Below are positions 41,032 to 53,250 of a stretch of 64,000 nt of DNA, piece after piece (within the stretch, counting starts at the first letter, position 1; each line of letters begins with the position of its first letter). Location: contig JAXGGA010001616.1 in assembly GCA_038373865.1 (NCBI GenBank), positions 67,001 to 131,000 on the forward strand, read 5' to 3'. Made by a program: the position numbers and the translations under genes. This DNA comes from Uloborus plumipes. Its lineage: Eukaryota; Arthropoda; Arachnida; Araneae; Uloboridae. The notes under the pieces are model-generated. The model did no database searches. It saw only the letters and a list, made by a program, of their open reading frames with translations, and had not been told where the DNA came from.

Positions 41032-41437
41032 CCCTAGCAGCATCATCTCATCGGCCAATGATTGGCCATTTATCGAAACCCGATGAAATTCTCATCGGCC
41101 GATGATCCAATATGTCTCATCGGCCGAGCAGATTCCGAGCAGCAAAATCCGATGAGAATACGATGAGATTTCGAGCAATTTAAGAGCAGAACAGTCCCGT
41201 ACCGAGGAATTTCATCGGGAAATTTGATCGGAAGGATATCGTTTTCCGATGGAATATAGCTCATCTTATTTTCATCGGGAAAGTTGATAGGAAGGATATC
41301 GCTTTCCGATGAAAAGTAGCTCATCGAAAATCGTGCTCGGATACTGATCGGAACGATGTCAAGGTGCGTTACAGGATCAGTTTACGAGGAGTTTGTTGAT
41401 CGTCCGAGCAAAATCCGATGAGTTGATGCTACTTGGG
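41032..41437. mobile_element. CATCGG-rich MITE (406 bp)
   Basis: Left end CCCTAGCAGCATCATCTC and right end, inverted, CCCAAGTAGCATCAACTC. Inside, CATCGG, CCGATGAG and GCTCGG-type boxes recur many times in both orientations. A direct tandem pair of about 60 bp units lies at about 41210-41330. The 84-codon minus-strand frame simply reads through these repeats. Much GC-richer than its surroundings, as if recently arrived. Confidence 0.7.
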
Positions 41438-41670
41438 AAGCTTGAGACTTGAAAGTGGCGTGCACGTATTTCAAGGTTACAAAGTACTTCCTTATTCCCT
41501 TCCTTCCCCTTTAATGTTCAGCTATGTGCAGTTATGGAAAAAATGAGTCTGCCATTTCTTTTACAACCTCTTTCTAAATGCACAATTCCTAAAATAGATA
41601 GTACTGTAGTAATTAAAGGAATTAGAACGCATAACAAAATATATTGATTCAAATATTAAAGACATATAGC
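41438..41670. other. Short AT-rich spacer
   Basis: Nothing recognised between the two insertions. Confidence 0.4.
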
Positions 41671-41683
41671 TGAGGATTAAATG

Positions 41684-42215
41684 AAGCAAATGCACCCACA
41701 GCTCGATCATAGCATCCTAAGACTGCAGTTTCGCCCTTATTATGGGCTCCTCAGTTAGGAATAGCCAATGATCGAGCCGGAGGCAAAAATCCTCTTATTG
41801 TAGCTAAGATAGCCAACAAACTGGTAGATAAAGTGAATTTATCTTACCAGCGAGCGTCCGCAAACTATGGTGCGGCTCAACTCGAAATTTGAAGGCAAAA
41901 GCTGGGTAATGTGCAATGAGTTACCGCCCGTAAGCCAGGGCTGAGGCAGAACTGAAGAAGCTGCCTTCTTCAGTTGAGCCGCACCATAGTTTGCGGACGC
42001 TCGCTGGTAAGATAAATTCACTTTATCTACCAGTTTGTTGGCTATCTTAGCTACAATAAGAGGATTTTTGCCTCCGGCTCGATCATTGGCTATTCCTAAC
42101 TGAGGAGCCCATAATAAGGGCAAAACTGCAGTCTTAGGATGCTATGATAGAGCTGTGGGTGCATTTGCTTCAGTTCTGCCTCAGCCCTCCCTTACGGGCG
42201 GTAACTCATTGCACA
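41684..42215. mobile_element. Foldback insertion with a 13 bp target duplication
   Basis: Flanked by TGAGGATTAAATG on both sides (41671-41683 and 42216-42228). The two arms, 41684-about 41880 and about 41972-42170, are inverted copies differing by a few bases. A second block of about 48 bp, holding GCAATGAGTTACCGCCCGTA, lies at about 41916-41962 and again, inverted, at 42168-42214, so the copies are rearranged rather than a simple palindrome. Long target duplications of this size are usual for target-primed reverse transcription (LINE, SINE, Penelope-like), not for cut-and-paste elements. Confidence 0.82.
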
Positions 42216-42228
42216 TGAGGATTAAATG

Positions 42229-45200
42229 TTTCTAATTTTAATAACACTAGGTGATATTATAACTTAAAGAAAAATGATATGTTAGTTCAGCTAATGTCTT
42301 AATAAGTAATAAACTTAAAAGTGTATTTCCAATATCTATATTAAGATGATTTTCTATTTTTAATTGCTATTTTACTATACTACAATTAAACAACTGTTTG
42401 TGCTTCATATACCGGCACTTTAATTCAAGCTTGCTACTAACATCTATAACATTCAAGAATTAGCCATTAAGTATCAACGTGGTTGCAATCGTAAACTTTT
42501 CCACACTAAGATTTCCAAAATATAAATTTAGCAATGAATATTATGATAAAAATACTTCAAGATATAACTAAATTAACGCACAAATATTCATAAAACACGA
42601 CAGTATTTAATAAAGTACATCAATGTCCCATTTTATGCCACTGTTTCTGCGAGCTAGCCATTAAAAGAATTGATTATCCTGGTTGATGAGAACCATATCA
42701 CTTTTCAAGTGAGCCAGCAACTTTTGTTTGCAAACATGTTTACATGCATGAATCTCGTGTAATGCTCTTTTCATAGCTGTCTCCAGAATTCCAGGCTGTA
42801 AAAGTGAAATATGACAGGTACGATATTGTTACGGCCCCGTTAAGATGCTATATTTTTACTTTTAAAGCATTGTTTTATATCTTGCTTCTGTCATATTTTC
42901 TTTAATCTTCTGCCCTACGAAGTCTTCTGGAAAATCGGATCACTAAAGATTTTTTTTCTTTTCAAATCTTTATTTTAGCCAATAAATATTTTATGTTCCT
43001 CCAAGAAACTCTATTTGGAGAAGATAAATAAACTCATAGCAAAGCTGAACTACAATGACATCAGGATACTATCGCTAGTTTTCCTTTCAAAAAATGTTGT
43101 AAACGGAATTTTTCTTTATTACTAAAACACAGATTATTTACATAGTTTCCCAATTCCCAATATAATAGTCCGTTATACTTAATAAATAATTAATTACTGT
43201 TTGCATTTTTGTGCAAACTGTTAAGCCAATTTCGGTTCGTTGAGTTTTTACAATGCATAAAAATGTGTGGTCATTAATGGAGATCGTAAATTTGATCTGT
43301 GACAAGGTAAAAATCTTGACAAGAAATTTAAAAGTACATCATTAGCTATATTACGATAAAACGCAGCTTAAATTTATTTTTTGAAGGGCAATAATTTTCC
43401 TGCACGTTAAAGCAAAGGCGAAGAGCACTGATTTTTTTACGTTTATTTTATTTTGTTTATTACTTGTTTTTGTTTTTTTAGGACATGGTTATCTAACATA
43501 AAATTTATTATCTGTTACGGTAAAGAGATTATGGTCAGTCTATAATCTTTCACACTTTATATAGACGATAACATTTATTTAATCAAAATACAACAAATGA
43601 TGTTTGTGAAAAAAAAGAGCTTTTTCTCTTGTAATCTTAAACTTCGTAGTAAGTGAAAATTTTCAATATCCTTCCCTTAAATAAAGAACAAAATGCATGC
43701 CATGAATATATTTAAAGAAAAAGTAAAAATCTTCGATAACGAACCTTTCGGAAGATCGCATCATTTATTTTTGCGCCCTTAGCGCGATGAAGTAAATCAC
43801 TTTTCACATTTAAGAAATGTCGAGATAAATCTAAAACTTTTTCAAATCAACTATAGAGGTTGGCGAATACTGCTAATGAGTTGCAGCATTCCGAAATACA
43901 GTTTGAGCACGACTACTGTTTAATGGTTTTTTTCATCGATCCTTCTAATGAAAAGCCCTTGTACTGAATTACTACTTTAAGCTTTCTCTTCCAAAAAATA
44001 AGATGAGCAAAATGAGAGATAGAGAATATTTCAAACTTCAATAACCACCTGTCCATTAGTGTACTCTTGGATGGTCTTGGACATGACTTCTTGGTTCTCC
44101 ATTAGTGAATGTGTGATGCCCAAAGGACCACCCGACCAATTAATGGGGAAAATTCGCTACTTGAGCAGCGACCAAAAAAAGCTAAATTTTTTTGTATTTT
44201 TCGATAAATGGGCTGGCTACGTTCATTTCAGTTTTATTCTAAAGATCTTATTCTTTTTTTTCCAACTTTTCGTAAATGCTCAAAGATTTTTCGCTTGCAT
44301 GCAGTCTCATTTCTTTCTTTTTATGACATCGAGTTGTCTACGTGACCTTTCCTAACAATGCCAATCGAGATAAAAAGAGTTGATGGTTCGGACGAAAGAT
44401 ACTTTGGCCTCTTGCTTTGTAATTATCTCGCTAGATGAGCAGAAGAGAAGAAAGTAAAATAAATACAGCCATACAGCACCCTTCCTTATCTCACAATTAC
44501 GTGGTTTTTCACTTTGGGCAGTTCTGGCATTTGATGAACCAGTTTCATATTTTCATTCTTCTGCTTTTAAAATATTTAAAGTGTTTTCAAAATATTACGA
44601 AAAATAACAATAGTCGCACTACTACGAATCAAAGAACATACAATTTTTTCTCTGAGAATGGTACATCGCCGGACTGACAGGGGTTCAACCTCCTCTAGAA
44701 CTTCTAGTTTTAATACATATCACTAATTCTCATATGTTTTTTTTAAGGGGTGGATACAAGGATTGGTATGACAAACCTTCCTCCCCCCTACACAGAAAGT
44801 AAATTCTGGCGTGATAGTGATTTATGAATATTGCATCCATGTATTGCATCCACATGGTTATAAAACCTTGGTTTTTCACATGTTGAACATTATCGTGTCA
44901 TTCTTCTAAGTTGTCGTTAGACATTGCTATCTACTCGGCCTTAATGAGATATAGAAAATTCTTGTAAATAAAAACTCATATCTAGAGAACATAAATTATC
45001 CCAGGTATCCGCATATGTTTTATCCTTGTAGTTTCATATATAATGTTCATTTTATTTGCACAGGTATGACATTTCTACTCATATATTTTCACTTATTCCC
45101 GGAAATTTAGATTTTGGCTTTGACATATTTTTTATTAAGTCACATATGTAACATAACATGAAGATTAACTTTCTGAAAAGTTTTCTTGTACTTAAAAATA

Positions 45201-46434
45201 GTTTTCACCTGTTGCGAATGTGATTGTATGCCAGTCACACCCACAACACATAAAAATCCGTATTTTTTTAGGGGAAAAGATTTTTTCAAAGTTGAGACTT
45301 TATATTATAAAACATAATGGTTCTTTACTTTCATTTATCAAAAATAAAATACAAATTTTTAAGTTCCCAGAATAGGGTGAAAATGTATACGAAAAAACGT
45401 CGCAGCAATGTAAATGGATTGAGTAATCGGTTTCCGACAGTTGAACTGTTTATTACTCTTCAATCATAGCATAAAAAATTTGCCTATGATCAAAAAGCTT
45501 AGGATCGCATTTACTATTCTCCAAAATTTCGTACTCAACGGATTTTGTTCAAAACTATTTGTTTGTAGCAGAAATCAGTATTTTGAATTCTTATTATCGA
45601 TAATAGATATATTTTGCTGCACCCCACGTAGTTACTTGGACACTTTTACTTTTTTCTCCTTCAAGACTTATTTTATTTACTTCGCAGAGAATTAGGGTAA
45701 AATTATTCCTTTTGCACTATACACAAGAAAAGATAACACCAGTAAGAAAAATATTACTTCGGGAGAAAATAATCACTTATCACCATGTAGCTTTGGTATA
45801 CATTAAAAATGCATATACTTCGAGAATACCCAGCAAGAAAGAAAACCCAAATTCAAGTTCATTTTCAGAAGTGCAGATCATAAGACCAAAGATCGGTCTT
45901 CCCCTTTTTTATGTGCTTGCAGATCCTCTCTACCTCAGGCCTTCTTATCTAAAAAACGCAGAAGGTAGTCTTTTGTTTACAGAAAGGCAGCGTCGCTACT
46001 TTTGGTAGAAAATTTGCGCAAATGAGGAACAGGATGACCAAGATAAGCGCACTCCATCTTAGGCTTTATTTGCAGCATTTCTTCTCTTCCCCTTTTCTGC
46101 AAAACATAAGACTTTTAATTATGAGCCGAGAAGTCTGTGTAAATATTGTTTAGCCAGGTTTTATTTGGCATTTGCTCTGGAAACTTTTTCTTGAATAATG
46201 TTTTCTGACACAGAGAGGTTGTTTTGACTGTTGTTCTACTCTGCGTGAATTTCAATTTGTTGTGAAGGATTTTTTTCTGACCAATGAAGCTTCTTGAATA
46301 GAATTTGTTTTAAAATCTTGCATAAAACTTACGAAACTAAGTGTGCGTAGTGCTTTACAAACACAAGCACCGAACGTACTCGAATGATGAAAAATAGGTT
46401 ATATAAAAATAATCTCTATTGTAATTTAATTTTA
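42229..46434. other. AT-rich stretch with a few unrecognised small frames
   Basis: Frames at 44059-44355, 44435-44677 and 45712-46008 (98 codons) were checked and match no family known to me. No TIR or RNA gene was seen. Confidence 0.4.
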
Positions 46435-46440
46435 CTATGG

Positions 46441-48404
46441 GGCAATTCCACGGTAACTTTCGTTACATTTTGACCAACGCTTAGGCATTTAGCACCTCAG
46501 TACAGACAAATATTGTCTTACAAACCTTGAATAAAAGTTTTCTATGAAAATGACAGTCAAAAGCAAAATTAAAATGCAAAAATATTCGATGCATTAAAAT
46601 TTTTCAAAATTTAGCAGTCAAAATTAAGGCAGTAACTTACGTTACACAAAAAGGGAATGACATAATATGAAAATTGGTTCTAAGGCAAATTTCTGCTCTA
46701 TTACAGCTGTTTTCTTGTTTGAAGTATAATTTATCAGTTCCTTATAATGCTCAGGAATTGATTTTCATTAATTTAAAAATTTATTTCAAAAATTGGGAAT
46801 TATGGTATTTTTTGACTGGGTAACTGACGTTACAGTAACTTACGTTACAAAATTTACTTACAACCAAATTTTTATTACAAAAATTAATGAATGTAAATTA
46901 CAGCTTAGTTTAGATCAAAATATTGAAAATTAACAATTATAAATTGAATTTATAGAAATTTAATGCCAAATTCAATGAACAATCGAAAATATTATATAAC
47001 ATAAAACTTTTAAATGCAAACTGGTCACTGTTATTAACAAGTTCAGGTAGGTTCAATTTTTCGAATCACGTTTTCTCATAATAAATTTCATCTGTCGTTT
47101 CTGGCCATATATAATAGGTTCCAACAGCAGCCATTACTTTTACTTTAAACTAGTTTTCTTCAATAATTGTCACAACTCAAGGATACAATGTATTTTCGTA
47201 CTTCATCACACACCATTCACCGGCTTTTATCTCTGTTTTTTCTTCTTGTTCCTTGAAATACTTAACTAAGCGAAACCCAGTTCTCAAATGTTGATTGTCA
47301 ATGTGCGGATCTTCAGAAAATAGTTTTAATAAATTTTGCTTTTTCATATTTTAGTACCATCAAGAGTGACTTTTATTTTCGAATCTGTAATATCCACATG
47401 ACTTTTCACATACCCCTTTTACAGCGCATCTTTCTGCGGAGTTCAGTGGCATTTTAATGCAGAATAAAATATATTTCACCTGTAAGAGATAAAATATTTT
47501 TATATTTGTTTTTTCCAAAACATATTTAAAAACTTTAAAGCATAACAGAAGTCCATTTCTGAATAACTTTTAGTTAATTACCTCTTAAATATTCCGAATG
47601 CAGTGATATAGTTAAGAGATAATTAATATCTTAAAAGCCAAAAAGAAACATGTAATTTATAATAGAGGTGTATTGTAATCTTATTAACAAATAGAGATAT
47701 TTTAAGAAATATGATTAATTTAAATTAAGTAAATACAGTACATTTAAAGGAATTCTTGAATAAATTACTTCTACTAACCACATAGGTTTATTTCACAATT
47801 TACTTCCTTTATAAACGCAAGTATTTAAGTCCTACTTAGGTAACTTACATTACCTGCATATTTCGGTAACTTACGTTACACATTTTGATTGTAGCACAAA
47901 AAGTTAAATAAACAATATTTAAAAAAAAACTTTAACTATTTGCTTAATACACACTTATAAGATAGAAAATATAGCATTGTTAACATTGCATTGCCCTTTC
48001 TTTATGCACATCATGAACTTTAACATGTTTTTGGTAACTTACGTTACATAGAACAGTGCATTTTTGAAGTTTATATAAATCACATAATTTAAGTGAAAAC
48101 ATTCGTTTAAGCAATTCACAATATTGAATTAAAGTGTAATAATCAATATTCTTCCTTTAAAACAGTTATCTAAAGCAAAAAATTGAAACTTACCAACGTT
48201 GAAAGATTGATCATTTGCCTTACCAAAAGTTAAATATTCTATTTCCAACTTCAAAGTGCTGCCGAACTAAAAATACTACATTCTTGACAAAAAATTAGTA
48301 TAAATAATAAACTTAAAACATTTTTAAATAAAAAAATATGCAAAACAGATGCATTGCTGTAGTTTTATATTTCCAACGCTTTTTCACACTTGCATAGAAT
48401 TGCC
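46441..48404 (-). mobile_element. Degenerate DNA transposon with repeated GTAACTTACGTTAC boxes
   Basis: Left end GGCAATTCCA and right end, inverted, GGCAATTCTA. CTATGG lies outside both ends (46435-46440 and 48405-48410) and looks like a 6 bp target duplication, although the true end could be one or two bases off. The box GGTAACTTACGTTACA, or a close variant, occurs at least seven times (near 46453, 46629, 46818, 46833, 47840, 47864 and 48032), mostly in the two subterminal regions. A decayed C-terminal protein fragment lies on the minus strand inside. Confidence 0.72.
46990..47350 (-). pseudogene. Decayed transposon protein, C-terminal fragment
   Basis: Read on the minus strand from 47350, about 110 codons stay in one frame apart from three stops. 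The stretch includes KAGEWCVMKYENTLYP, then VKVMAAVGTYYIWPETTDEIYY after the first stops. I recall this kind of region, a small barrel-like segment with a YP turn and a WP block, from C-termini of multicopy arthropod transposon proteins. The catalytic part was not found. Upstream sequence up to about 47460 contains another cysteine-bearing stretch that may belong to it. The stops rule out function. Confidence 0.45.
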
Positions 48405-48410
48405 CTATGG

Positions 48411-49857
48411 TCTAAAATGATTGCTTTTCAAATTAACCATCAGCTTAGTATTTTCAGTTTTTGCCCAGAAAAATAAGCTGACTAGAAATATGTGCCATGT
48501 AAGTTACTCCGCTATTAGTAATATGCTAAAACAATTCAGTCAGTTACAAGTACTATTAAACAACATTAATTAAAGCACAAGTTAAATTAGTATTCGAATG
48601 AGACTTCATATTTCACAGTTTATAATAAACGAATATTAATCAAATTCATAGAATTCTGCCATATATTTTGTTGTCAATATCTATTCATAAAAGATTACAC
48701 TAGAAAGCTGCAGGTATATGAAAATTACTTCGGTTTTTCCAATGCAGCTTTATTTTTTCAACGAGAAAAACAGAAGGTACATAGTAACTCTAAGGCACAC
48801 GGAAGGAGTTGAATTTCAAAACACGGTAATTATTATTTTGAATACTTTCAAAAACAATCACTGCTAAGTATTTCATTTACAGTTCATGATTGTTTCATTT
48901 GATAGCTGATTTTTTTTAATATCACGTTAAAAGTTTGGCTTTCCTTTGTATTTATTTCTCCCCTATTTTACACATGTTTACGCATTTCCAATAATAAAAA
49001 TAAATGCATATCATTTCCTCTTAACGCAGATAAAAAACGGAGAAGTGTTATTTCTCAACCCCCCACCCCCGCCCCTCAAAAAAAGTTGACAAATTGATAA
49101 TGTTTTCTGCTACAGTTTGATCAGTTGCCATTTAGTGACAGTAACGCAGTATGCAAATTAAGGTTTACGAGGAACGTGCTTTTCGAGAAAATGCAGTCAT
49201 TGAATTTCGTTGACAGAAAATGTCTCAAACACCCCCGAGGCACTAAAAATATCTTTAGAATCTAGACTGTGTACAAAAAGCATTGACAGTCGTTGGGCGA
49301 TGTGACTTCATACCGAAGAAAGCAAAGGAAATGTCTGATATTTTGCGCTTAGAGGCAGATCACCGAAACGTTAACATGAATGCATGCAGGTGTTTACGAA
49401 AGTCATAAATTTCAAAACATGTTACGCTCAAAACTTTTTTTTACGATGAAGGAAAATGCTTCAAAAGTAAATTCCGATGAAAAAATGCTACGTCCGTCAC
49501 TGCATAGCTTTTGTCGTAATATTCATTGAGTAACTTTTTTTTTTTGCTTTAATGGCAAAAACAGCTTTCATGTGAAATAGATATATAGATAAAAGATTTC
49601 CGTATTTTTGTACGTTTTAAAAAATTTAGTCGGGAAAGTGTCATGATTTATTTGGAGTACTTAACTCCAAAATTTCAGACTTGTCTGTTCATTGTTCGTC
49701 AAACTGTGAGACGAAAGTAACGGTCCAAAAATAAGGTGTTCTACCTTTACATACCATGTATAAACTGTTTAATTATATTTATTGCATAATTGATAGTACA
49801 TAAATATTGCATTAAATACTACATAAGTGGTTCGATATATTTCTATTATCTATTGTA
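48411..49857. other. AT-rich stretch with no recognised feature
   Basis: A C-rich tract near 49060-49075 and scattered homopolymers. No coding frame, TIR or RNA gene recognised. Confidence 0.4.
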
Positions 49858-49903
49858 TTTTATATATATATATATATTTACAATATATAATAGTATATAT
49901 ATA

Positions 49904-51075
49904 CAGTCGAACCCGCTTAATGGAATATCGGTTAATGGAATATCCCGCTTAATGTAATACATTTTCAATGTCCCAAACCGTAGTAAATCATTTCTGTGTT
50001 AAATTTCCCGGTTAAAGAAATATCATGTTAGGAAGCAATCCCGGTTAAAAGAATAATTTTTAGCCACGCTGATGTCGATCTCCTTCCATTTCCAACCCTT
50101 TTTTTCCGGATTTTTCCTCCAGTAAAGAGGAATAATGATTGTGAAGCTTATGGACGGCTTCCAAATAATGTTTTGTCACTTCGTTGAAAGGGTGCAGGGG
50201 CAAGAAAAGCGATTCCTGGAATTTGAAAGGAATGTTTCCCTAGTGTTGTATACTGTTTGTCGCCCCCACTGTGTATCGTTCCTTCTGCTTCAGAGAATGA
50301 ACAATAAGTTTCGAATAAGCTTTACCTCTAGGGACCCAAAGGAGAGATAAGAGAATAAAGGAGTAATGGGCAAACCAACAGGTGTAAAGGACCGGGGAAG
50401 AAGACGAGGCTGTGACGAATCTCTTCCGAGAAGCGCAACGATAAGTCTACTTTGATGTTCTGAAATCATTTTCCAATTTTGCTTCGGCTGTGCATGTGCT
50501 TGTCTCTTCATAATGTCTTCTAAGCGAAAAGATCTTACTTTGAAAGAAAAAGTGAATTTTATTAAATATTCAAATGCTAATAAATGTACGCAGTTACAAC
50601 TTGAAAAAAAGTTCGAGGTATCGCAATCTCAAGTTTCGAAATTGTTGCAAAATAAAGAAAAAATTCTAAACGACTGGAAATTAAACAAAAACCTTAATCA
50701 AAAGAGAAAATACACAGGTAAAGAATCAGAAGTTGAAGATGCTGCTCTCCTTCGCTGGTTTGCTGAGAAACGGGCTTGTAACGTTCCTGGTCATTTAATA
50801 AGGTCATTGTTAATTGAATTTCTAAATTTTAATATGTTTAAAGTATTATTAATTAATATATTTAAATTGCCATTAATTAATATGTCTAAAGTTAATCGTT
50901 ATATACTTGTTGATGAGTATACTTGTGGTTAATGTATATTTAACTGCTTTCTTGGTTTAAATGCAAGTTGGAACGTCGTGTGGGGGGGGGGGTGGAATCC
51001 CGGATAATGGAATATCCCGCTTATTAGAATAATTTTCCGTGACAAATTGGCTATTCCATTAAGCGGGCTCGACTG
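49904..51075 (+). mobile_element. Tigger/pogo-type transposon, internally reduced (1172 bp)
   Basis: Left end CAGTCGAACCCGCTTAATGG and right end, inverted, CAGTCGAGCCCGCTTAATGG, a 19/20 match. TA lies on both sides, inside longer TA arrays (49858-49903 region and 51076-51094). The motif CCCGCTTAATGGAATA recurs in both subterminal regions. The element keeps an intact frame for the DNA-binding part of its transposase only (50513-50932). Confidence 0.93.
50513..50932 (+). CDS. Tigger/pogo transposase N-terminal DNA-binding domain only (truncated)
   Basis: An intact 139-codon frame. Residues about 1-55 form a CENP-B/Pipsqueak-type helix-turn-helix: LTLKEKVNFIKY, then QLQLEKKFEVSQSQVSKLL. From about residue 70 a second block, EVEDAALLRWFAEKRACNVP, is the start of the second DNA-binding subdomain of Tigger-type transposases. 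After NVPGHLIRS the sequence changes to low-complexity Ile/Leu/Asn-rich text and ends. The DDE catalytic domain, expected for a further 300 or so residues, is missing. A product could bind the element's TIRs but not cut, so it could act as a competitor of full-length enzyme, or be inert. The start is the first ATG of the frame. Composition of the domain part looks well kept, while the tail is decayed or novel. Confidence 0.75.
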   Translation: MSSKRKDLTLKEKVNFIKYSNANKCTQLQLEKKFEVSQSQVSKLLQNKEKILNDWKLNKNLNQKRKYTGKESEVEDAALLRWFAEKRACNVPGHLIRSLLIEFLNFNMFKVLLINIFKLPLINMSKVNRYILVDEYTCG

Positions 51076-51097
51076 TATATATATATATATATATTTA

Positions 51098-51613
51098 CTG
51101 TCGGCCCCGCTTAAACGAATACTGTCGGTTTCAAGAATTTTTTTTCGATTAAGCGGGGTATTTGCTTAAGCGGGGAACATGTTTTTACCTTTCCATTTTG
51201 ACAACTGTGTCAAAACGTAATAATAACAAAGAAATAGCTATATAGAGGGAAAAAAATAATGTTATTGGTAAAAAAGAATGTGAAATGAGCAAAGTAAACA
51301 ACAAAATAGTATAATAATTGAGTATAAATATTGTACGGTCATCTGAAAGTCATAAAAAAGTAACTTACAACTTGTGTTACAAAATTTGTTTTTCCGCCTT
51401 TAACTTTTATTTTTCGAAACAGTCCACAATAGTGATTTGCTTGTTCAAAGTCTTGTGGGAACACATTTATTCGACATTTTTCTTATCAAAAATTTGCGCC
51501 AAATCTGACATATTATTCGATTATCCGGGAAAATTATTCGATTAATCGAAGATATTTAACATTCTGTCTATGGGGAAACGTTCGGTTCCGGACGGTTTTA
51601 TTCGTATAAGCGG

Positions 51614-51615
<2 letters not shown>
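51098..51615. mobile_element. Second Tigger-like MITE (518 bp), right end shortened
   Basis: Left end CTGTCGGCCCCGCTTAAACG, with CCCCGCTTAAACGAATA matched by the inverted right end CCCCGCTTATACGAATA. TA lies on both sides (51096-51097 and 51616-51617). The right end lacks the first 7-8 bases (CTGTCGG) and runs straight into a TA array. Several GATTAAGCGGGGTA-type boxes occur inside. The 75-codon frame is not recognised. Confidence 0.7.

Positions 51616-51667
<52 letters not shown>
51616..51667. repeat. (TA)26 microsatellite
   Basis: 52 bases of alternating T and A directly at the right end of the preceding MITE. Confidence 0.98.
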
Positions 51668-51671
<4 letters not shown>

Positions 51672-51770
51672 AATAGTAATCATGTTACATCGATTCGCTT
51701 TGAAACTGCCAAATGACGTACCTACGTAAAGTGAAAATTATAATGTATGTGTGGCGTCTAACATTTCGGA

Positions 51771-51960
51771 TGTACAATTACATGCAATTACCGACAGCCC
51801 GGTTATGGCATTCAGAAACCACAGTTTCGTCCTTGTTTAGAGCTTAGCAGTCTGGAATAGTCAGCAGCCGACCAGGGGACAGATGACACCCTATTGAGGC
51901 TGAAATTACTCCCAAGCCGTGTTATTGTCCACGGTCAACTATGTGTAACTGTGGAGAGAA
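51771..51960. repeat. Degenerate copy of the repeat found in the 41684-42215 foldback
   Basis: The order of blocks, a GCAATTACCG-like block, then ACCACAGTTTCGTCCTTG, then GTCTGGAATAGTCAGCAGCC, parallels GCAATGAGTTACCG, GACTGCAGTTTCGCCCTT and GTTAGGAATAGCCAATGATC in the foldback. Similarity is by eye and moderate. No target duplication was identified. Confidence 0.55.
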
Positions 51961-53217
51961 TCTGAAGCTTGCTCTTCTAAATTCTGTGTTTTCATGGAAA
52001 CTACGACTTTTATTGCGCTAAAACAAAATTAATGACAATGAACGTTACCTTAATGTATCTTTACCACGCTGTTTCTGTTTCTGTTATAATTAATGTTTTG
52101 TCTAATATAGGGAGGGGGCGCACCTAAGTCTATGTACCCCCTGTCCAAAAATATTCTAATTCAATATATATATATATGGTCCAAAAAGAGTGAATCTTAC
52201 AAATGCATAAGTTAAGGGGAACGTCTGAACTAAATTTAGTAAATAAGAGTATATTTTCGCCCTGAAACGCTTACACAAAAAATAAAATCATACAGAACAA
52301 AAACTTTAACCTTCAGAGCTTCTGTTTTTAGTTTTAAGAAATTTAATAGAGCGCGCCTGCATCCTGTAATTGTCATACTTTGCTTTTATACTCAGTAAAG
52401 ATAAGGAGAGGTACAAGTTCAAAAGGTGCATTATATTCTTAAAACTTCATAAAGTAAATGTCATTTCAGAAAACAAGTTTTATCAACTGTTTTAGCTGAC
52501 TGCATAACTTGAATGATCTCATGTACCCAATGTAATCATTTCTTGACGTCGCATTCGAGTTAAATAAGAAAATCACACATTTTTATCTAATTAAAATGCA
52601 AGCCATTTACATCACGTTTACGCCACATACTGATAAAAAAGTCAAAAGTAATTACTCAAAGCTTCTCAATGTACAATTTTTGAAAACGTCAATAACGACA
52701 AATGATTTATTATGAAAAATAACTCGTTTACTCTAGATGAAAAATTACATTTCTCTTAATTGCTTAAATTTTTCACGGTACTCGATTAAATATGACAAAA
52801 TGCAATAAAAGAATGAAGTGTTAAAAATTGGGCTTTATTCTATTATATCTTTTCCTACATGGTCATTTAAATGCTGCATTTTCTAAACAGTTCCTAAGTT
52901 AATTTTAAAAGAGTCACAAGGAAAGACTTCAAAATAGTTCATCATAATCTTAAGTGCAGTTACAATAATATAGTTGAGTTATTTTTATAAGAAAATGGTC
53001 TTTAATTGACTCTGCAATATGCGTTATACACGGAATGAATAAAATTGTCGTACTTTCTACTTTTAGTCACTGACTGTGAAACTGCTCCGTAAGTTTTCTT
53101 TTACCAGACACAGCACTTTAAACGCAACCTGTATGTGTTTTAAGGGACAAATTTGGTGGTAAAAATTACTATCAATTATTATGCTCATGATCTTTAATAG
53201 TCTTCACGTATTGGAAA
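51961..53217. other. AT-rich stretch with no recognised feature
   Basis: A GC-richer segment, GGGAGGGGGCGCACC with CCCCCTGTCC downstream, lies near 52110-52147. No coding frame or TIR recognised. Confidence 0.4.
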
Positions 53218-53250
53218 TACACTGAAGTGACAAAAGTCATGAGATACCTC

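Noticed and set aside
44640..44700. GGTTCAACCTCC, looking like a tRNA T-arm
   Set aside because: No matching D-arm, anticodon arm or acceptor stem could be drawn around it.
45712..46008. 98-codon frame, plus strand, with fairly protein-like composition
   Set aside because: No domain, no paralogue in the window and no supporting splice or promoter signal; kept only as part of the gap description.
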